A DNA stretch of 64,000 bases, from contig NZ_JAUSSZ010000007.1 in NCBI RefSeq assembly GCF_030812595.1, forward strand, positions 1-64,000, written 5' to 3'. Below are positions 35,060 through 44,696 of the stretch, piece by piece. How positions within the stretch are numbered: the first letter of the stretch is position 1; every line of letters begins with the position of its first letter. The translations under genes and the position numbers were made by a program. The DNA comes from Arthrobacter bambusae. GTDB lineage: Bacteria; Actinomycetota; Actinomycetes; Actinomycetales; Micrococcaceae. The notes beneath the pieces were generated by a model. It saw only the letters and a list, made by a program, of their open reading frames with translations. It was not told the origin of the DNA and ran no database searches.

Positions 35060-35836
35060 TTACCCGGCGGTGCGTCCGCCGTCAACCGGCAACACGGTTC
35101 CGAGGGTATAGCCGGCCTCCGGCGAGGCGAGCCAGAGTACCGCGGAAGCGATCTCCTCAGGTTGGCCGAGGCGTCCAATTGGCTGCGTGACCTCCATTGC
35201 CGCGATGCCGTCCTGGCTACCACCGGTGACCACGTGGGCCAACTCTGTATCAACCGGTCCGGGGGCTACTGCGTTCACCCGGATGCCCTGACGCGCGTAG
35301 TCGAGACTCGCTGCCCGAGTTAATCCCGCTACTGCGTGCTTTGCCGCCGTATATAGTGCGAAGCCCTTCCGTCCGCGCAGCCCTGCACCCGAAGAGGTGT
35401 TTACGATGGCTCCGCCGCCGCTCTTCAGGAGCGCCGGGATTTCGTATTTCATGCCAAGGAACACGCCTAGTGCGTTCGACTCCATGATTATCCGCCATTC
35501 GTCGAGGGTCGACTCAGCCAATGGCGTGGGCTTCTGGATACGGCCGACGTTGTTAAAAGCGACATCCAGTCGTCCGAATTCAGCCATCGTCTCATTGACA
35601 GCCGAGCGCACTTCGTTTTCCGACGTTACGTCGACATGTAAGGTGATCGCTTCCCCACCCTCTTTACGGATAAAGTCCGCCGTCTCGCTGTTTGCTTTGT
35701 CGTCGAAGTCCGCGAGTGCGAGCCGCGCTCCCTCGCGGGCGAACGCGATTGCAGTCGCGCGCCCGATTCCCTTGGCTGCCCCTGTCACAAAGACGATCTT
35801 GTTTTCGAACCGGTTTGCTGACGTCGTCGTCGACAT
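35060..35836 (-). CDS. SDR-family oxidoreductase
   Basis: 258 residues, classical short-chain dehydrogenase: cofactor motif TGAAKGIGRA, NNVG loop, catalytic Ser in NTSSGAG and YTAAK, with PGPVDTEL and a terminal LPVDGGRTAG. ATG 35836 is chosen because AAAGGGG lies 6 nt upstream; an in-frame ATG 27 nt earlier is less likely. NAD(P)-dependent oxidation or reduction of a hydroxyl/keto group. First gene of a probable two-gene operon with the MHS transporter. Confidence 0.88.
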   Translation of the reverse strand: MSTTTSANRFENKIVFVTGAAKGIGRATAIAFAREGARLALADFDDKANSETADFIRKEGGEAITLHVDVTSENEVRSAVNETMAEFGRLDVAFNNVGRIQKPTPLAESTLDEWRIIMESNALGVFLGMKYEIPALLKSGGGAIVNTSSGAGLRGRKGFALYTAAKHAVAGLTRAASLDYARQGIRVNAVAPGPVDTELAHVVTGGSQDGIAAMEVTQPIGRLGQPEEIASAVLWLASPEAGYTLGTVLPVDGGRTAG

Positions 35837-36592
35837 CGAAACCCCTTTTCTCGGCAGGTACATGTCTGCCGTTCAACTTTCATTTGTAAGTCGGACCTGG
35901 CCGCTGTTTGGGTGACTAGCATCACAGGGCTTTGCCCCATCGTGATACGTGATGTAATCGAAAGGCAAATGACCTATTGTGATAGCCCCCATCAATTGCC
36001 GGCATTCCCGCGTTGGATCGGAACCTGGTCGCGGCAGGCGAGAGGAAAGCCTCGCATTTTCTCGGGCTCTTCTTACGGCGTCGGAGAGGCGTTCTAAGTT
36101 CAGCATGAGATGAGGTGATGTATCCATCACTGAATAACATTGGCCAAACGAGCGCACCACTGGTCAGTATGACTACTACGGGTGAAGCAACTGAGTCCGG
36201 TTCCTGGCATTGAAGCCCGAATCCTGGACGGCAGTGTTGGCGTGCCCCCTGTGAAACGTGAACGGGCCCTCAGCGCGGCTGTTTTGCTGCCGGCCTCCCC
36301 AACTTGGTGGAGTTTGCATTTTGGGGGAGTAGGTGGAATGTGCACTTCTGCTGGTGCGGTGTTGCGGTGGCAACGACGCCATGCCGGTGACAGACTTTCG
36401 CGCGCGTTAATTATCGCCTTCACACTGATGGAATGTTCCCTGTTTGTCCATGCGGGAGAAGAACGAGGAGAGTCTGTATTAAGACACCCTCGCATGACAA
36501 GACATACGTTGTGCGAGCGAGAATTGAATGAGACAAGGACCCCGTCGAACTGTTTGGCTGGGCTTGAACTTGCAAGAGAATGGGTAATACGG
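35837..36592. other. ~750-base divergent intergenic region
   Basis: It lies between the SDR/transporter operon (leftward) and the aldehyde dehydrogenase (rightward). Open frames cross it on both strands, including an in-frame extension of the dehydrogenase back to 36182, but that sequence looks nothing like a dehydrogenase N-terminus. No clear operator or RNA was found. Confidence 0.45.
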
Positions 36593-38086
36593 ATGACAGC
36601 GAATGTGGTGGGCACTCGGTCGAACGTCGGGTACATCTCAGCCGAAGGGGTGGTTACCCCACACGGCGGATACGTCATGCCGATTGAGAATCCCTCGACC
36701 GGCAGGCAGATTGCCGAGCTCCACGAGGTAACTGCCGAGGAGCTGGACTGGATCATCCAAGGTGCACAGCAGACGTACGAGTCGTCCTGGCGTCACACCG
36801 CTCCTGATGTGCGCGGGCAGTTGCTGTCGGCATGGGCTGATCGCATCGCGGAACATCGCGAGGAGCTCGCCGACATCGAGGTAGCCGATGTGGGGCATCT
36901 CCGTCGAGAAGTGCTCGCCGAGCTTGGATCGTGTGAACGGACTCTCCGGTACTATGCGGGCATTGCAGACAAGATCGAGGGTCGAAGTTTCGCTCAGTTG
37001 CCGGAGCGGCTCTCTTACGAGTTGCGCGAGCCATTTGGGGTCGTGGCAGGAATAAGCCCCTATAACGGAAACGCTAATTTCGTCGCAATGAAGGCGGGGC
37101 CCGCGTTGGCTGCGGGCAACTGCATTGTCATCAAGGCGCCGGAAGTCGCCCCTCTGCTCAACTTCAGGCTGGTGGAGCTCGCGCTCGAGGCGGGGTTTCC
37201 CCGGGGGGTCATCAACGTTGTTACGGGGCGGGGCGCAATCGTAGGACCGCTTCTATGTCAGCACCCGAATATCGGGATGATTGCCTTTACCGGTGGCCCT
37301 GTTTCTGGTCGGGCGGTGCTCACGCAGTCGGCCACCAACATCGTGCCCACGGTCCTGGAACTGGGAGGAAAGAGTCCGGCCATCCTGTTGCCCGATGCCG
37401 ACTTAGAAATGGCCATCCCGTCGGTGCTTCACTCGAACTTCGCCAAGAGCGGTCAGAGTTGCGTGGCTGGTTCTCGTATCCTCGTCCATGAGTCAATCTA
37501 TGGCCGTGTTCGTGAAGAGCTGGCGGCGCGCGCAAAAACCGTGCGTGTCGGGCTTCCGGGCCGAGAGTCTTCCCAGATGGGCACTCTCATCAACCGGCAG
37601 CATCGAAGCAGAGTCGATGACCTCGTTCACCGATCGGTCGAGAGTGGAGCGACGCTTCTGGCAGGTGGCGCGCCCGCCGAAGACGGCGAACTCAGAGACG
37701 GCGCGTTCTATCAGCCGACTGTGCTTGGCGACGTAGTTGACGATAATCCGGCAGCGATCGAGGAGTTTTTCGGGCCGGTCGCCAGTGTTTTGTCGTATGG
37801 CAGCTTGGACGAGGCCCTCGCGCGTGCGAACAACACGCCGTTTGGTCTTAGTGCCCAGGTATGGAGTAACGACGCCAGTGCGATCCAGTACCTCTCTAAG
37901 AATCTTGTCGCAGGAACAGTCTGGGTCAATACTTACCGTTCATTTCATCCGACGGTGCCGTTTGGCGGTATGAAACAGAGCGGATTCGGTAAAGAGAATG
38001 GTTTTGATTCCGTGGCTATGTACACGCGCCAGAAGGCTGTGGTTTGGGATCTCTCGACAGAACGCATCCTGCCTTACAGCGACTAG
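36593..38086 (+). CDS. NAD(P)-dependent aldehyde dehydrogenase
   Basis: 497 residues from ATG 36593, the normal family length. The general-base Glu lies in LELGGKSPAILLPDADL and the nucleophile Cys in SGQSCVAGSRILV; cofactor and oligomerisation features include GISPYNGNANFVAMKAGPAL and EEFFGPVASV. A long in-frame 5' extension (to 36182) is rejected as noncoding. It oxidises an aldehyde to the acid, likely following one of the nearby alcohol dehydrogenases. Substrate unknown. Confidence 0.88.
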   Translation: MTANVVGTRSNVGYISAEGVVTPHGGYVMPIENPSTGRQIAELHEVTAEELDWIIQGAQQTYESSWRHTAPDVRGQLLSAWADRIAEHREELADIEVADVGHLRREVLAELGSCERTLRYYAGIADKIEGRSFAQLPERLSYELREPFGVVAGISPYNGNANFVAMKAGPALAAGNCIVIKAPEVAPLLNFRLVELALEAGFPRGVINVVTGRGAIVGPLLCQHPNIGMIAFTGGPVSGRAVLTQSATNIVPTVLELGGKSPAILLPDADLEMAIPSVLHSNFAKSGQSCVAGSRILVHESIYGRVREELAARAKTVRVGLPGRESSQMGTLINRQHRSRVDDLVHRSVESGATLLAGGAPAEDGELRDGAFYQPTVLGDVVDDNPAAIEEFFGPVASVLSYGSLDEALARANNTPFGLSAQVWSNDASAIQYLSKNLVAGTVWVNTYRSFHPTVPFGGMKQSGFGKENGFDSVAMYTRQKAVVWDLSTERILPYSD

Positions 38087-38998
38087 TTGGCAGTTATGGG
38101 CAGAGTTCGTCTGATTGTTGGCGTAGCCAAAGGCGTTGCATGAGGGACGACGTCAGCCCCGTACGGTCAGCGAGCCTGTCGTAGCAGCGGTGCAACGGCA
38201 CAACATTGTTTTACGGGGCTTGAGGCCGTCAACGCTTTGGTCGGCCCTACTAGCTTTTACGTCGACGTTCGCGGGCCGCCCGCCATATGAGCCGAGCCTT
38301 GCGTAATCGATCTGGTCGGAGGGCTCGGGATGGCGGAGCTACGCGCTCGCGTCCCTTCCTTATGACGGGTCTCGGGAAGGGAACGCCTGGGCCAAGGCCG
38401 GCGTTGGTCGTGAGTGTCGCCAGTGCGCTGGACGTCGTTTCCCGTATGTTCGTGAGAACTGCCGCTCGCCCAACCGCCTCAACCTCTGCCCGTCTGGGAC
38501 CTTTATCAGGGTGCTAATGTTCGCTTCCGTGTCTCGCCGGTGCGCGGAACGTGGTAACGAACCCCTGGTATACGGCGGTGTCGCCCGTCGCACCTTCCCT
38601 GTGCGCCCGCTGAGGTGTATGCAGTCGCGGCCCCGGAGTGCGCCCTGGACAGGTGGGCTCCCGGGACGAAGATGAGGAGTTCGCGCTTACGCTGCTGCGT
38701 CGAAGCTGGCTGCCGGTGCCCGATTCCACAGATACTCGATTGGATTGTTGGAAGTGCTCTACTAGCTGTTCTCGGCCCTCGATATAGAAACGCCACATTC
38801 CGGCCCAGCTAATAGTTCCGTTAGCCGGCGAGGCTCTGCGGTGGCGACTGATCATTCCAGTGAAGGAACATACGGCGCCGAAGCATCGAAGCGCCTCATT
38901 GAATCACCGAACGAATGCTCCCGACATAGAGTCTGCAATAAAGCCCACTGTGTCTGAAGGCTGTGCGCATCTTTCTCTACCGCACGCTGTCCGCGGCA
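38087..38998. other. ~900-base region without a recognisable gene
   Basis: Several short frames on both strands, none with conserved motifs or good ribosome sites. It lies between the aldehyde dehydrogenase and the truncated pntA fragment and may be worn-down sequence from former genes. Confidence 0.4.
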
Positions 38999-39370
38999 TC
39001 ACCGCGAGATCCGCGGCACAGCATCCAACGCCAGCGCCGTAATCGGCCTCGCAGCCAACGCCTCCACCAACTCAGGTCGCAAACCCGGAGCCAGCATCCC
39101 AATCAAGGTCGCCCCGTCCGCCAGGCGTCCGATCTCTTCCGCGCTGGGCGGATTTATTCTCAGCACTACCTCACTGCCCCACGCTTCGTCCGCGCCTACA
39201 ATCAGGGCACCGGCCGCAGCATATGCTTCATCACGGAACGACGCCGCTTCCCCAGCCCCCTTCTCGACTAATACTTCGTAGCCCAACTCGGCCAGTTGCC
39301 TGGCTGTTACGGACGTTGCTGCGACCCTTGTCTCTTGGCCTAACTCGGCCACAATGCCAATACGTGTCAC
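38999..39370 (-). pseudogene. pntA: 5' fragment of NAD(P) transhydrogenase alpha subunit
   Basis: Starting at GTG 39370, 123 residues read RIGIVAELGQETRVAATSVT, then LGYEVLVEKGAGEAASFRDE and ALAARPITALALDAVPRISR, the N-terminus of PntA (alanine-dehydrogenase-like domain). A TGA follows exactly where AQSLDVLSSMANI normally continues, so about two thirds of the subunit is missing. Truncated remnant. Confidence 0.82.
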
Positions 39371-39769
39371 TAGTTACTCTCTTTCTCTCGCATTTTGATG
39401 CGACGGACCCGGGCTTGTTCCCACGGGGTCCTCGACTTCTGCCCGTATCTTTCAGCGGACGTCGAACGATAACCTCCCTGTATCTCGTTCCCAGACGCGT
39501 CCTTTATGGACGGCGCAGGTCGCATCCGACAGGTGGGCTGCCCGGGCGAAGCGGCCGACTGCAGCTCGACCGCCTCTTGTATAGAGGCTGGTGCCCGGCA
39601 CCCGGGCGTTCTGCGAAGCACCGATCCAGTTCTGTGGGTACTATGAGACGCCGCAAATGAGTTGCCTCGCGGAATACCAACAAGTCAGCAGCCAGACGGC
39701 TGGCAAATGGTGCCACGACAGCTCGTTCCAGCGAGACACCGTGATGTCCTCCAGCGGCGGCCTGCTCCT
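39371..39769. other. ~400-base gap
   Basis: Between the pntA fragment and the CitE-like gene. No motif-bearing frame, RNA or repeat is seen. Confidence 0.4.
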
Positions 39770-40645
39770 TTACTGGTCCTTCACGGCCCGCCGCAGGATA
39801 CGTTTGGCCCGCTCGGTGACCGGGCGGTCGATCATCTGTCCGTCCACCTGCGCGGCACCCCCTTCGGCGCCGATCACTGAGCGCGCCCACTCGATCTCGG
39901 CTTCGGTGGGTGCAAACGCCCCACGAACGGCGGCCAGCTGTGCCGGATGGATACACAGCTTCCCGCCGAAACCGAAGTTCCGGGCGAGCCGGGCGGAGTC
40001 TGCAACCCTGCCGCCGTCCGCGATCTCAGTGGACGGCGAGTCCAGCGGGGCAGCAATGCGTGCCGCACGGGAGGCCAGGACCAGCTGCGCCCGGGCATTG
40101 TCCAAGAACCGGTCTCCGCCGTCGGCATCGATGTCCAGTGCGAAGTCGATGGCGCCGAAGGCGAGCCGGGTCACTCCCGAAACCCTCGCCAGCTCCACGG
40201 CATTAACGACGCCGACGGCCGATTCGATCAGCGGAACAAGGGCCAGGTGCCCGGGCATCTTCGCGCGCAGCTGCCCCAGGGCACCGGCGTCTTCAGCCTT
40301 AGGCACCATGAAACCGAGCAGGCCGCTCCCGGGCACCGCGGCGGCGAGCAGCGCGGTGATCTCGGCGTCGTACTGGCTTGAACCCAACGGATTTACGCGC
40401 ACCAAGGCGCGCATGCTCCTGACGTCGGCGCCCGCGGCGAGTGCCGCCAGCACCGCGGCAAGCGCGCCGGCCTTGGCGTCCGGCGCGACGGCGTCCTCGA
40501 GATCAATGATCACGACGCCGGAACCCGCGGCGACTGCCTTGGCGAATCGCTCCGGGCGGTCGCCGGGGACGAACAGGGCGGTGACCGCCGCCGCCACGGC
40601 GTCTGTGGTAGCGGCAGGCGTGATGCTTCCTGTCGGCGCCGTCAC
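39770..40645 (-). CDS. HpcH/HpaI aldolase / citrate lyase beta-like (CitE-like) acyl-CoA lyase
   Basis: 291 residues, TIM-barrel lyase: FVPGDRPERFAKA, VVIIDLEDAVAPDAK (Mg-binding Glu/Asp), VRVNPLGSSQYDAEI, FMVPKAEDAG, PLIESAVGVVNAVELA, AFGAIDFALDID and KLCIHPAQ. Family members cleave malyl-, methylmalyl- or citramalyl-CoA into two acyl units. GTG 40645 overlaps the MaoC stop (GTGA), giving a coupled pair. The trio with the divergent acyl-CoA dehydrogenase resembles the mycobacterial CitE-MaoC-FadE19 (Rv2498c-Rv2500c) arrangement of leucine/itaconate breakdown. Confidence 0.86.
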   Translation of the reverse strand: MTAPTGSITPAATTDAVAAAVTALFVPGDRPERFAKAVAAGSGVVIIDLEDAVAPDAKAGALAAVLAALAAGADVRSMRALVRVNPLGSSQYDAEITALLAAAVPGSGLLGFMVPKAEDAGALGQLRAKMPGHLALVPLIESAVGVVNAVELARVSGVTRLAFGAIDFALDIDADGGDRFLDNARAQLVLASRAARIAAPLDSPSTEIADGGRVADSARLARNFGFGGKLCIHPAQLAAVRGAFAPTEAEIEWARSVIGAEGGAAQVDGQMIDRPVTERAKRILRRAVKDQ

Positions 40646-41208
40646 TGGGCGTCGCCGATCAGCGGCAAGCTGGACTCGTCCGGACGGACAGACTCGACGC
40701 CCGGCATGTGGCCCTGCCGGTACACCATGAAGGTGCGGCGGTAGCTGATGACGATCTTGCTGTCCTGGTTGAAGCCTTCTGTGGCTACGGTCACCAGGCC
40801 GAGATTCGGGCGGGACTTCGATTCCCGGGTGGCGAGAACCTTGGAGCGTGAATAAATCGTGTCGCCCTCGTAGACGGGGTTCGGCATGCGGACTTCATCC
40901 CAGCCCATGTTCGCGAAGACGTTCATGGATAAATCGATGGTCGACTGGCCTGTGACCAGCGCGAGCGTGAAAGTGGAATTGACCAGCGGCAGGCCGAATT
41001 CGGTGCCATTGGCAAAATTTCGGTCCACGTGCGTCTTTGCCACGTTCTGCGTCATCAGGGTGAAGCACTGGTTGTCTGCCTCGGTCACCGTCTTGCCGAA
41101 CGGGTGGTAGTAAATGTCCCCGGGCGAGAAGTCCTCGAACAAGCGGCCCGTCCAGCCCGGTACTACACGGCTTTCCTCGGCCGTTGCCGGGGTTGCTTTT
41201 TCGGTCAT
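40642..41208 (-). CDS. MaoC-family acyl-CoA hydratase
   Basis: 188 residues with a hot-dog fold: RLFEDFSPGDIYYHPFGKTV, EADNQCFTLMTQNVAKTHVD and PLVNSTFTLALVTG form the hydratase motif region. Related proteins hydrate mesaconyl- or itaconyl-CoA. It is the first gene of a leftward pair, overlapping the CitE-like lyase by 4 nt, so the hydrated product is probably the lyase substrate (for example citramalyl-CoA or 3-methylmalyl-CoA). Confidence 0.86.
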   Translation of the reverse strand: MTEKATPATAEESRVVPGWTGRLFEDFSPGDIYYHPFGKTVTEADNQCFTLMTQNVAKTHVDRNFANGTEFGLPLVNSTFTLALVTGQSTIDLSMNVFANMGWDEVRMPNPVYEGDTIYSRSKVLATRESKSRPNLGLVTVATEGFNQDSKIVISYRRTFMVYRQGHMPGVESVRPDESSLPLIGDAQ

Positions 41209-41358
41209 CGATGGTCTCCTTGGCTTTCCACTGTTTTCCTCCGGCCCCTGTCGGTGGAGGTGTAATATATTCTGCTTCCTCGCCAGTTTTGCTTGTTTTG
41301 GCCCTAGATGTCAAGGAAAAGCAGCCGGGCACGATCCGGGGAGTATGCCTTGTCAAGG

Positions 41359-41372
41359 CTCAATATATTGAG
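41359..41372. promoter_or_regulatory. Palindrome in the MaoC / acyl-CoA dehydrogenase divergent promoter
   Basis: CTCAATATATTGAG is a perfect 14-bp AT-rich palindrome in otherwise GC-rich DNA, 58 nt upstream of the acyl-CoA dehydrogenase ATG and 151 nt from the MaoC start. A related TAATATATT lies near 41263. Good candidate binding site for the nearby GntR regulator (43502-44263). Confidence 0.5.
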
Positions 41373-41429
41373 TATTGTCAGTTTCCAGACGGTGGTCCAA
41401 GCGCCACCTCCACCGATCAAGGAGCACCG

Positions 41430-42605
41430 ATGACCACTCTGTCCGCCGACCTCGAACAGCTGCGAGAGAAGACGCGCCTCCTCTGCGCTGGATTTCCCGA
41501 CGAGTACTGGCGCGAGACGGATCGCAACCGTCGCTACCCGCAGGAATTCGTGGACACACTGACCGAGGCCGGATTGCTGTCCGCGCTGATCCCCACTGAG
41601 TACGGTGGCCTCGGCCTGGGCCTGACCGAGGCCAGCGTCATCATGGAGGAAATCAACAAATCAGGCGGACATTCGGCGGCCTGCCATGCTCAGATGTATA
41701 CGATGGGGGCCCTGCTGCGGCACGGCAATGACGCACAGAAGAAGGATTACCTGCCCCAGATCGCCGCGGGCAGGTTGCGGCTGCAGGCCTTCTCCATCAC
41801 CGAGGACAAGGCCGGCTCGGACACTACCAGCATCGAGACCGCGGCTGTGCGTGACGGCGAAGACTTCATCATCACTGGCCACAAGAGCTGGACCAGCCGG
41901 ATCGACGAATCCGACCTTGCCTTCGTACTGGCTCGCACTTCCGAGAAGCCCGTAGGCAAGGGCACTGACAAGACTCACGGCCTGACGCTTTTTTTGGTGG
42001 ACCTGCGACAGGTCCGGGCTGAGCAGCCGGACACGCTCAAGGTCGTCAAGGTCCGCACTATGTTCAACTACGCAACCAACCAAATTTTCTATCAGGGCAT
42101 GCGGGTTCCGGCATCGGCCGTGATCGGCGAGGTCGGAAAGGGCTTCCGCTACGTCATCGACGGCTGGAACGCCGAACGCATCCTCCTGGCCTCAGAGGCC
42201 ATCGGCGACGGCTACTGGTTCACGCAGCGTGGTGTGGAATACGCCAACAGTCGCGAAGTGTTCGGCCGGAAGATTGGCGCCAACCAAGGCGTTCAGTTCC
42301 CTATCACCGACGCCTACATGAAGGTCCGGGCTGCGGACATGATGCGGTACGAGGCGGCACGGCTCTTCGACGCCGGCGAGGCGTGCGGCGCGGAGGCCAA
42401 CATGGCCAAGCATCTGGCATCGGAGGCGAGCTGGGCAGCGGCAAATGCGTGCCTGGACACCCATGGCGGTTATGGCTTCGTTGACGAGTACGACGTGGAA
42501 CGGAAGTTCCGCGAGACACGCATGTTCCAAGTGGCGCCGGTCAACAACAACATGGTTAAGAGCTTCGTGGCCACCAAGGTGCTGGGGTTGCCCCGCTCCT
42601 ACTAA
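41430..42605 (+). CDS. Acyl-CoA dehydrogenase
   Basis: 391 residues from ATG 41430 (AAGGAG 6 nt upstream); a longer frame back to 41184 is rejected. Three-domain flavoenzyme: substrate/FAD region LQAFSITEDKAGSDTTSIET, middle beta domain, and C-terminal helices with ANSREVFGRKIGANQGVQFP and THGGYGFVDEYDVERKFRE. It introduces a 2,3-double bond into an acyl-CoA, feeding an enoyl-CoA to a hydratase such as the divergent MaoC. Divergent promoter with MaoC-CitE and a shared palindrome suggest one regulon. Confidence 0.88.
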   Translation: MTTLSADLEQLREKTRLLCAGFPDEYWRETDRNRRYPQEFVDTLTEAGLLSALIPTEYGGLGLGLTEASVIMEEINKSGGHSAACHAQMYTMGALLRHGNDAQKKDYLPQIAAGRLRLQAFSITEDKAGSDTTSIETAAVRDGEDFIITGHKSWTSRIDESDLAFVLARTSEKPVGKGTDKTHGLTLFLVDLRQVRAEQPDTLKVVKVRTMFNYATNQIFYQGMRVPASAVIGEVGKGFRYVIDGWNAERILLASEAIGDGYWFTQRGVEYANSREVFGRKIGANQGVQFPITDAYMKVRAADMMRYEAARLFDAGEACGAEANMAKHLASEASWAAANACLDTHGGYGFVDEYDVERKFRETRMFQVAPVNNNMVKSFVATKVLGLPRSY

Positions 42606-42737
42606 GGCGGGCGCGGAGTGGCGGCCCTCCAACCCTCCTCTGGTGTGAGCTGCCTAATGGCTTACCGAGCAGCACATCCACACTGGACGAACTGGTACAT
42701 CTGTCCAAATCCGACTACATGTATTTAGGAGCAAACG

Positions 42738-42962
42738 ATGGACATCCAGCTACAACCAAATTGGCAGCGCACTCTCGGGCAACTTGTAGAGATTTGGAGA
42801 GACGGGAAATTTGTCCGCGAAGGAACAGTGGAGGCCGTCATGCCGGACAACTCTTTTCTTTGGATTTCAGCGGACGGCAACTCTTCCAGGCAGATGATCT
42901 CCCGCCATGACGGTTACCAGGTTTTCACGCATTTCCTGCCACCGCGTTCGAAAGACCACTAG
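42738..42962 (+). CDS. Small hypothetical protein, 74 aa
   Basis: TTAGGAG lies 8 nt before ATG 42738. The protein (GKFVREGTVEAVMPDNSFLW, then ISADGNSSRQMISRHDGYQV) looks like a small soluble beta-rich domain. It has no recognised family. The strong ribosome site and protein-like composition support a real gene. It follows the acyl-CoA dehydrogenase by 130 nt on the same strand. Confidence 0.65.
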   Translation: MDIQLQPNWQRTLGQLVEIWRDGKFVREGTVEAVMPDNSFLWISADGNSSRQMISRHDGYQVFTHFLPPRSKDH

Positions 42963-43501
42963 AAATTCCCAGCGAGATGAAACTTGCATGGTGTGATCCA
43001 ACCCTGCAAGCAATATCATGCAGGATTGCGGACTGGCGGCGATACAGGGCTGGGGATTGGCATACCCACTACGTATGCCGAGATAACGATCGAAGAAGGA
43101 AGGCATACGAACATCCGGTGGTGCATGTCGACATGGACCACCGGATGAACCACTTGGTCAATTTGCTCCCCCAAGGGCATTACGCCGTGACTGCTGAGCC
43201 GCCTACCGTCATCCCTGAGCGACGCAGCGTTTTAGACCGGATCGTTTGGGCTGGTGCCCACCTCCGCTGAACCCTAACAGAAACCATGGCGGAGGCCTTC
43301 TCCATCCGCCCACAGATGACCGAACGCGCCCGCGCCGTGCGCGGAACCTAAGCGTTGCTGCGCAGCCGGGCTCCCACGTTCGCCCCGCGGGAAACAGATC
43401 GCCGGATGGATCCGGTGCCCGCGTTGCTGGATCGGCCACGGCAGCCCGGCACCCCGCACGCACATCCGCCGTGGCCGATGCCGTATGTTAGGTGAGGAAA
43501 A
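42963..43501. other. ~540-base gap upstream of the GntR regulator
   Basis: Only short motif-free frames are present. It should contain the promoter of the GntR gene; no clear operator is seen. Confidence 0.4.
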
Positions 43502-44263
43502 ATGATCAGAAAGAGTGCGCAGACCATGACCAGCCGCAGTCGACGCAGCAACGCACGCCCGCAACTGAGCGAGAAGGCGACCGCACATATCCGGGGGCTC
43601 ATTATGTCCGGTGAACTGAGGCCAGGGACACTAGTCCGTCCCGAGACAATCGGCGAGGACTTGGGCATCTCGACCACGCCGGCACGCGAGGCGCTCCAAG
43701 CCCTTCGTGTGGAGGGCTTTCTGGAACTGGTGCCGCGGCACGGGTTCGTCGTAGGCCCGCTCACGGGCCAGGATATCCGGGACCTTTTCCAAGTCCAGGC
43801 CCTCATCGGCGGGGAGCTTGCAGCCCGCGCTGCGGCAAAGGCCACAGAGCAGGACGTGGCCGAGCTCGAGGCACTGCACCACGAGTTGATTGCGGCCGCC
43901 GCCCGGAACGATCACGACCGCCTCGAAGAGAAAAACCACGCCTTTCACCGCGAGATCAACCTGCTGGCTGATTCCCGCAAGATCATCTGGGCACTGGGCC
44001 TGGTTACCCGGTACGTCCCGCGGCAGTTCTACTCCTCCATCCCGGGCTGGCCTCGGGCCACTATGGATGACCACGCCGAACTGCTCCAAGCCATGAAGGC
44101 GAAAGACCCGGAGGCAACGCGGGTCGCGATGCAGCAGCACCTCGTCCATTCCGGCGAACTGCTTGCCTCCCACTTCGACGCGCGGGTCGCCGCCGCCGAA
44201 ACGGATAACGAGCCGATGTATATCGCGCAGACGGACCCCGGCGAGGGGCTGGCTACGGCCTGA
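43502..44263 (+). CDS. GntR-family regulator, FadR/FCD subfamily
   Basis: 253 residues. Winged-helix DNA-binding domain with the family motif DLGISTTPAREALQALRVEG followed by PRHGFVV, then an all-helical FCD ligand domain (LEEKNHAFHREINLLADSRK, with His/Asp residues that usually bind a metal and a carboxylate). FCD regulators sense organic acids. The AT-rich palindrome at 41359-41372 is a candidate target. GAGGAAAA precedes the ATG. Confidence 0.87.
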   Translation: MIRKSAQTMTSRSRRSNARPQLSEKATAHIRGLIMSGELRPGTLVRPETIGEDLGISTTPAREALQALRVEGFLELVPRHGFVVGPLTGQDIRDLFQVQALIGGELAARAAAKATEQDVAELEALHHELIAAAARNDHDRLEEKNHAFHREINLLADSRKIIWALGLVTRYVPRQFYSSIPGWPRATMDDHAELLQAMKAKDPEATRVAMQQHLVHSGELLASHFDARVAAAETDNEPMYIAQTDPGEGLATA

Positions 44264-44394
44264 GCCCCGCCTGCCTTAGATCGCGAATAACCCTTCGGAA
44301 TCCTCCGTTCGGTCCCGTCGCAACGGAGCCGCGCGCATGAGATCACCTCGAGCCATGGCTCGTATGTACCAAACCAGGGTGGGAGCCACTTTAT

Positions 44395-44690
44395 AGCAAG
44401 CGGGTAACCTCGGTTTCCTCGTGGTTGGGGGCCACCACCGGATTGACTACCTGAATATTTCGGGATTGCGTGATGGTGCAGCCCATCTCGTCCGCGATGA
44501 TCTGGGTGGGCTCTTCCCAATGCGCCGCCAGCCACTCCGAATCGCCTGAGGACCGCCTTCCGCTCATCGAGTGACATTGCGGGCAAGGTGGTTTCAGCCA
44601 ATGCCCGCTGCGCGGATTCAACGGCCTGATCGATGTCCTCGCGCGAGCCGGACGGTACTTCAGCGACGACGGTTGATGTACTGGCGGTCG
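44395..44690 (-). pseudogene. Aldehyde dehydrogenase remnant
   Basis: On the minus strand, one frame reads REDIDQAVESAQRALAETTL then PAMSLDERKAVLRRF, and after a frameshift near 44550 another reads AAHWEEPTQIIADEMG then CTITQSRNIQVVNPVVA. This is the N-terminal part of an aldehyde dehydrogenase; both the start and everything after ~90 residues are missing. It abuts the stop of the MmgE/PrpD gene. Confidence 0.75.
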
Positions 44691-44696
44691 GAGTCG

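Noticed and set aside
36239..36380. Possible insertion-sequence end near GGGGGAGTAGGTGGAATGTG
   Set aside because: Looks somewhat like IS-end sequence, but no partner repeat or transposase frame supports it.
36182..36592. 137-codon N-terminal extension of the aldehyde dehydrogenase
   Set aside because: No resemblance to any dehydrogenase N-terminus; the product from 36593 already has full family length.
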